A stretch of DNA of 9,511 nucleotides from Candidatus Methanomethylophilaceae archaeon. GTDB taxonomy: Archaea > Thermoplasmatota > Thermoplasmata > Methanomassiliicoccales > Methanomethylophilaceae. Position 1 is the stretch's first letter. Each line of letters opens with the position of its first letter. The translations under genes and the position numbers were made by a program. Under the pieces are notes generated by a model that saw only the letters and a program-made list of their open reading frames with translations, made no database searches and had not been told where the DNA came from. Positions 6,128 to 9,511 of this stretch are shown here, one piece after another. The stretch is from positions 1 through 9,511 of the forward strand of contig JAEDJU010000045.1 in NCBI GenBank assembly GCA_016296195.1, given 5' to 3'.

Positions 6128-6943
6128 ATGGACAACATCTATGTGCTGAAGTTCGGCGGGAACGCGATCCGCGGACAGGATGACATGATGCGCCTGTCGA
6201 GGGAGATCGCCGGACTGATAGCCGACGGTGCGAGGATCATCCTCGTCCACGGCGGAGGACCCGAGATCTCCGAGGAGATGGAGAGGAGGGGACTGGTCCC
6301 CGAGAAGGTGTGCGGTGTCAGGATCACCGACGCCGATGCCCTGGAGGTCGCGGAGATCGTCCTCAGGAGGCTGAACTCACAGGTCGTCTCATGTCTCCAG
6401 GAGTGTGGCGTCGTCGCCCTGGGCATACCCGGGTACTTCTGCACCCTGTGCAGGAAGAAGGCCCCCATGAAGGTGGTCGAGGACGGCGTCGAGAGGGAGG
6501 TCGACCTCGGACTGGTGGGAGAGGTGGAGGACACCGATCCCCAGTCGATCTACGACCTGCTCGAGCAGGGCATCACCCCCGTCGTCTACCCCATCGGGAA
6601 GGATGCCGACGGCAGGATGCTGAACGTCAACGCAGACACGATGGTCGCGGGAATCGCCGCCGGTGTCGGATGCGTGGAGATGATAGCGATAACGGACGTC
6701 CCCGGTATACTGAGGGACGTCAGCGACCCCTCGTCCAAGATAGACTCGCTCACATTGGACGAGGTGGACGCACTGATAGCCGACGGGACGATCTCCGGCG
6801 GCATGATTCCCAAGGTCGAGGCCTGCAGGAAGGCCCTCCTGGCCGGGGTGTCGAAGGTGCGCATGGTCAACGGAAAGGACCAGCGCAGTATCGTGTCGGA
6901 CGTCATGAAGGACGTCCCCCACGGAACGATCATAACGAAGTGA
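6128..6943 (+). CDS. argB: Acetylglutamate kinase (ArgB)
   Basis: ArgB phosphorylates N-acetylglutamate with ATP, normally the controlled step of the pathway. The 271-residue amino-acid-kinase fold shows KFGGNAI (8-14), LVHGGGPEIS (39-48), GLVGEVEDTDP (128-138), LNVNADTMVAG (165-175) and SGGMIPKVEAC (223-233). It begins directly at the first beta strand, without the roughly 20-residue N-terminal helix that arginine-inhibited NAG kinases use to form hexamers, so it may not be feedback-inhibited in the usual way. A Cys-Thr-Leu-Cys pair (105-108) sits where many homologues have a GKDG-type turn. GAGGT (6117-6121), overlapping the argJ stop, is its ribosome binding site, 6 bases before the ATG. 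Twelve of 16 arginine codons are AGG, in contrast to argJ and argD on either side. LysZ-type kinases are related, but the operon supports ArgB. Confidence 0.94.
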   Translation: MDNIYVLKFGGNAIRGQDDMMRLSREIAGLIADGARIILVHGGGPEISEEMERRGLVPEKVCGVRITDADALEVAEIVLRRLNSQVVSCLQECGVVALGIPGYFCTLCRKKAPMKVVEDGVEREVDLGLVGEVEDTDPQSIYDLLEQGITPVVYPIGKDADGRMLNVNADTMVAGIAAGVGCVEMIAITDVPGILRDVSDPSSKIDSLTLDEVDALIADGTISGGMIPKVEACRKALLAGVSKVRMVNGKDQRSIVSDVMKDVPHGTIITK

Positions 6944-6948
6944 TTCGA

Positions 6949-8124
6949 ATGGAATTCAACGAAGTCAAGGAGCTGAGCTCCAAATATCTGTTCCAGAACT
7001 ACGGTCGCATCGACCTCTCGTTCACCCACGGGAAGGGATGCCACCTCTACGACACGGCAGGGAACGAGTACCTGGACCTTGTGGCCGGTATCGCTGTGAA
7101 CGCACTCGGATACGCCCACCCCGACTGGGTGGAGGCCGTGCAGGCACAGGTCGCACGCATGGTCCACGTGTCCAACCTCTACCATGTGGAGGAGCAGGCC
7201 AGACTGGCCGAGAAGATCGCATCCATCACCCCCGGAAAGCTCGACCGCACCCTGTTCGTCAACAGCGGTGCAGAAGCCAACGAGGGTGCCCTGAAGGTCG
7301 CCGTCCGCTACACCGGACGCGGGAAGGTGCTCGCCGCACTGAACGGATTCCATGGAAGGACCGCCGCGGCACTGGGTGCCACCGGTCAGACGAAGTACCA
7401 GCAGTCCTTCGAGCCCCTGATCAGCAACGCTTTCCACTACTACGAGTACGGGAACTGTGAGTCCGTCAAATCCATGATCGACAAGGACACCGCCGCCGTC
7501 ATCGTGGAGCCCATCCAGGGAGAGGGAGGGGTGCGCACGGCATCCGCCGAGTTCTTCAAGACCATCCGCGACGAGTGTACCGACAAAGGTGCGCTGATGA
7601 TCGTGGACGAGGTCCAGACCGGTATCGGACGCACCGGACAGTGGTACGGCATCCAGAACTTCGGGGTCGTTCCTGACATCATCACCATGGCGAAGGCCCT
7701 CGGAAACGGTGTCCCCATCGGTGCGGTCACCACCACGGACGAGATCTCCGCCGTCATGACACCCGGAACCCACGGTACCACCTTCGGAGGCAACCCCCTG
7801 GTCACCACGGCGGGATGCGCCACAATCGACATCATGAAGAGGGACAACCTGGTCCAGCACGCCCAGGAGATGGGTGCCCGCTGGATGGCGGACCTCAAGG
7901 CCATCGACTCCCCCAAGATCAAGGAGGTCCGCGGTTACGGACTGATCATCGGAGTCGAGACTGACACCAACGAGACCGCATCCGCGATCCAGAAGCACTG
8001 CCGCGAGAACGGTGTCCTGGTCAACGTGTGCCACGGCAACACCGTCCGTCTGATACCCCCGCTCATCCTCACGGATGCGGAGAAGGACACATTCACCGGG
8101 CTGCTCCGCGAATCCGTTCAGTGA
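6949..8124 (+). CDS. argD: Acetylornithine aminotransferase (ArgD)
   Basis: ArgD is a class III PLP aminotransferase that converts N-acetylglutamate semialdehyde and glutamate to N-acetylornithine and 2-oxoglutarate. The 391-residue product has VNSGAEANEGALK (104-116), GFHGRT (133-138), EPIQGEGGV (187-195), the PLP-ring motif DEVQTGIGRTG (220-230), the likely PLP lysine Lys249 in ITMAKALGNG (245-254), GTHGTTFGGNP (273-283) and NTVRLIPPL near the end. Length is normal (about 390-400). The ATG at 6949 is taken as the start; a GTG at 6940, overlapping the argB stop as GTGA like argG/argH, would add three residues and cannot be excluded. It is the last gene of argCJBD. Thirteen of 16 arginine codons are CGC/CGT. 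Many ArgD enzymes also serve as succinyldiaminopimelate aminotransferase in lysine synthesis. Confidence 0.95.
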   Translation: MEFNEVKELSSKYLFQNYGRIDLSFTHGKGCHLYDTAGNEYLDLVAGIAVNALGYAHPDWVEAVQAQVARMVHVSNLYHVEEQARLAEKIASITPGKLDRTLFVNSGAEANEGALKVAVRYTGRGKVLAALNGFHGRTAAALGATGQTKYQQSFEPLISNAFHYYEYGNCESVKSMIDKDTAAVIVEPIQGEGGVRTASAEFFKTIRDECTDKGALMIVDEVQTGIGRTGQWYGIQNFGVVPDIITMAKALGNGVPIGAVTTTDEISAVMTPGTHGTTFGGNPLVTTAGCATIDIMKRDNLVQHAQEMGARWMADLKAIDSPKIKEVRGYGLIIGVETDTNETASAIQKHCRENGVLVNVCHGNTVRLIPPLILTDAEKDTFTGLLRESVQ

Positions 8125-8150
8125 ACGGGACACGGAGGCCCATCCTCAAA

Positions 8151-8175
8151 CCTTTTTCCATTCTTTCTGTCTCTC
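8151..8175 (+). terminator. T-rich archaeal terminator after argD
   Basis: About 27 bases past the argD stop the plus strand turns pyrimidine-rich, with TTTTT (8153-8157) then TTCTTTCTGTCTCTCC. No stem-loop precedes it. This fits intrinsic archaeal termination, which needs only T-runs, and it separates argCJBD from the ACT gene. Confidence 0.5.
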
Positions 8176-8180
8176 CTCGA

Positions 8181-8192
8181 ACATTAAAATAC
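8181..8192 (+). promoter_or_regulatory. Probable TATA-box promoter of the ACT-domain gene
   Basis: ATTAAAATACT is centred about 26 bases before the ATG at 8214. Initiation would fall at or within a couple of bases of the start codon, so the mRNA is likely leaderless. No Shine-Dalgarno is visible ahead of this ATG, which agrees. Confidence 0.6.
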
Positions 8193-8213
8193 TATCATGT
8201 ACATCCTGTAGTC

Positions 8214-8897
8214 ATGGCAAAGAGCATGCTGAAAGAGAGTCTGGCCGAGAAGACCAGGATGTACATCGACGCCCATCCCAGCATCAAGGACTGCGTGTCC
8301 AAGGGACTGATCAACTACTCCTCCCTCGCGAGGATGATCATGAAGGACATCGGCGTCGACAACGAGGAGGCCGTCATGATCGCGTGTCGCCGTTACGCAT
8401 CCAAGCTCAGCATCACCACCGACCACGAGCTCAGCATCCTCAGGATCCTCAAGGACAGCAGGCTCGAGATGAGGACCAAGACATGCATCGTCACGGCCAA
8501 GAACGACTGGTCCGTTCTCCACAAGATGGACAACCTGTTCAAGGACCTGTGGAACGAGAACTCCATCATGCAGTGCGTCCAGTCCGCCTCCGCGGTCACC
8601 ATCATCGCGGACCGCATGCTCAAGGACAGGATCATGGACACCGTCGGAAGGTTCAACATCATCAAGGTCAGGGAGAACCTGGTGGAGATCGCCGTCAAGT
8701 CCCCCGAGAGGATCGTCGACACCAGCGGTGTCATCGCATATCTGATCACCAACCTCTCGGATGCCGGCATCAACATCGAGGAGACAGTCAGCTGTCACAC
8801 CGACACCATCTTCATCGTCGGCGAGAGCGACATGATCAACGCCTACTCGGTGCTGACCAAGTGCATCCAGTCCGCCGAGGCCACCGTCAAGGAATGA
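8214..8897 (+). CDS. ACT-domain protein, predicted regulator of amino-acid metabolism
   Basis: The 227-residue soluble protein has an alpha-helical N-terminal part (about 7-66, with YSSLARMIMKDIG resembling a helix-turn-helix core), a middle region with strand-rich TKTCIVTAKNDWSVLHKM (88-105), and a C-terminal ACT domain (about 155-217). ACT hallmarks are ERIVDTSGVIAYLITNLSDAGINIEE followed by a strand-forming DTIFIVGESD. ACT domains bind amino acids and pass the signal to an attached enzyme or regulator. I believe it matches the archaeal group described as a predicted regulator of amino-acid metabolism with an ACT domain (COG2150), though I cannot run the search. It has its own promoter next to argCJBD, which makes it a candidate, unproven, sensor or regulator of arginine supply. 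Nine of 12 arginine codons are AGG, like the host-style genes. A second ATG at 8226 would shorten it by four residues. Confidence 0.8.
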   Translation: MAKSMLKESLAEKTRMYIDAHPSIKDCVSKGLINYSSLARMIMKDIGVDNEEAVMIACRRYASKLSITTDHELSILRILKDSRLEMRTKTCIVTAKNDWSVLHKMDNLFKDLWNENSIMQCVQSASAVTIIADRMLKDRIMDTVGRFNIIKVRENLVEIAVKSPERIVDTSGVIAYLITNLSDAGINIEETVSCHTDTIFIVGESDMINAYSVLTKCIQSAEATVKE

Positions 8898-8964
8898 GGG
8901 TTGAGGACGGGCGACCGTCCAATCCCTCAAAACCCTGTTGCAACCATAATGCATAGAGTTTTTT
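8896..8964 (+). terminator. GNRA-capped stem-loop plus T-run after the ACT gene
   Basis: Overlapping the stop codon, GAGGGTT (8896-8902) and GGACGG (8905-8910) pair with CCGTCC (8915-8920), AA (8921-8922) and CCCTC (8924-8928). The result is 13 pairs with two small bulges, closed by GCGA, a GNRA tetraloop. A run of six T follows at 8959-8964. The T-run is the likely termination signal; the structured 3' end may stabilise the transcript. Confidence 0.6.
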
Positions 8965-8983
8965 CTAAGCTATTATGATCTTT

Positions 8984-9006
8984 TAGGATGCTCATTGAGC
9001 ATCCTA
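8984..9006. repeat. 23-base perfect palindrome at the left edge of the transposase remnant
   Basis: Arms TAGGATGCTCA (8984-8994) and TGAGCATCCTA (8996-9006) are exact reverse complements around a single T at 8995. It is the longest perfect dyad I found in the window. It sits exactly where homology to the transposase begins and supplies the first residues of the remnant reading frame, so it is probably a rearrangement scar, an insertion-end structure or a hairpin target rather than coding sequence. Confidence 0.75.
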
Positions 9007-9464
9007 TTGTCAATCCCGATCTTTGCACAGATACCGACATCCGTCTCATCGTTTCCTGTCGGTTCTCAGCTAATAAGAAACACGATGTCACCTTCGTTAG
9101 GGAACATGTGAAAGACCTTATGGGCATGAGCATCAAGGCACTTCTTATGGACAAGGGGTACGATAGCGAGCCTGTCCACAAGTATGTGCGCTGTAAACTG
9201 AAGTGCGATGTTCTCATCCCATGCAGAGAAAGCCGCGGAAACCGTGGTAACAAGACGAAGGGATTCTACAGGAACAGGATGCTTCGTGAACTGGAGGATG
9301 AGAACCATCCTTCAAGGAAGCTCTACTACTGTCGTTCTCTCGTCGAGACCCACAATGGTTCGGAGATCCTCTCGAAGAAGGATGATACGAAGATCACACA
9401 GGGGATGTGCAAGGTGATCCCCCATAACACCAAGATAGTCATTGAGAAGGACATGATGTGGTAG
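8988..9464 (+). pseudogene. Decayed DDE transposase remnant (IS4/IS5-like), 5' truncated
   Basis: The 158-residue frame resembles the second half of a DDE insertion-sequence transposase. It reads TDIRLIVSCRFSANKKHDVTF (a strand and turn that normally follow the first catalytic Asp), ALLMDKGYDSEPVH with the second Asp (Asp55), VLIPCRESRG, KGFYRNRMLRELEDE and YYCRSLVET with the catalytic Glu (Glu120). The N-terminal half, including the first Asp and any DNA-binding part, is absent, and a TGA closes the frame at 8976-8978. After VET the usual helix seems shortened before a C-terminal segment (KVIPHNTKIVI). It should therefore be inactive. Its first residues come from the palindrome at 8984-9006, so 8988 is only the first ATG, not a real start. 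It ends in TAG, unlike every intact gene here. IS family assignment is tentative. Confidence 0.7.
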
Positions 9465-9496
9465 GAGGGGTCTGGGACCATCGCATGATGGCCCTC
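9465..9496. repeat. Imperfect inverted repeat just past the transposase remnant
   Basis: CCATC-GCAT-GATGG (9478-9491) is nested inside GAGGG (9465-9469) and CCCTC (9492-9496). It could be part of the right end of the old insertion sequence or a terminator. No matching copy was found at the left end, so no terminal inverted repeat can be claimed. Bases 9497-9511 show nothing further. Confidence 0.35.
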
Positions 9497-9511
9497 TGAA
9501 TGATAGGTCAG

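Noticed and set aside
6310..6948. N-terminal extension of argD to 604 residues
   Set aside because: The added part is the out-of-frame reading of argB, rich in Arg and Gly. ArgD homology begins at the ATG at 6949.
6586..8133. 515-codon minus-strand frame opposite argB and argD
   Set aside because: It is a long antisense shadow caused by GC-rich codon bias. Both genes on the plus strand have complete conserved motifs, and the antisense product looks like no protein family.
8898..9511. Intact insertion sequence with terminal inverted repeats and target duplication
   Set aside because: No matching end repeats or duplicated flank could be found, and half of the transposase is missing.

Overview
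The window is an archaeal arginine-biosynthesis locus. The archaeal assignment rests on AT-rich TATA-like boxes about 25 bases ahead of start codons, at least one apparently leaderless gene, T-rich intergenic terminators, and an ACT-domain protein of a type I associate with archaea. GC-rich coding DNA, heavy AGG use for arginine, and TGA as the only stop of every intact gene would fit a methanogen of the Methanomassiliicoccales (Thermoplasmata). That lineage is an inference; no rRNA or marker gene is present.

Layout. Bases 1-709 (minus strand): the N-terminal three quarters of an EamA/DMT-family membrane transporter, cut by the window edge. Bases 834-3532 (minus): argG and argH as a translationally coupled pair (GTGA overlap). 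Bases 3533-3872: a 340-base divergent control region with five short dyads, a thrice-repeated TGGTCAA element, a 10-base direct repeat and opposing TATA-like boxes. Bases 3873-8124 (plus): argC-argJ-argB-argD, with an ATGA overlap or gaps of 9 bases or fewer. Bases 8214-8897 (plus): an ACT-domain protein with its own promoter, ending in a GNRA-capped stem-loop and a T-run. Bases 8984-9496: a decayed insertion-sequence remnant that opens with a 23-base perfect palindrome.

How the genes work together. ArgJ transfers acetyl from N-acetylornithine to glutamate, and in the bifunctional form also makes N-acetylglutamate from acetyl-CoA. ArgB, ArgC and ArgD turn N-acetylglutamate into N-acetylornithine, and ArgJ releases ornithine. 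ArgG and ArgH turn citrulline into arginine. Ornithine carbamoyltransferase (argF) and carbamoyl-phosphate synthase (carAB) are not in the window and must lie elsewhere.

I see no wholly new system. The points most worth a second look are the dyad-rich control region, a sharp arginine-codon mosaic inside the argCJBD operon (argJ uses only CGC/CGT, argB mostly AGG), a changed sequence just before the ArgJ self-cleavage site, an ArgB without the usual arginine-sensing N-terminal helix, and the long palindrome at the transposase remnant.
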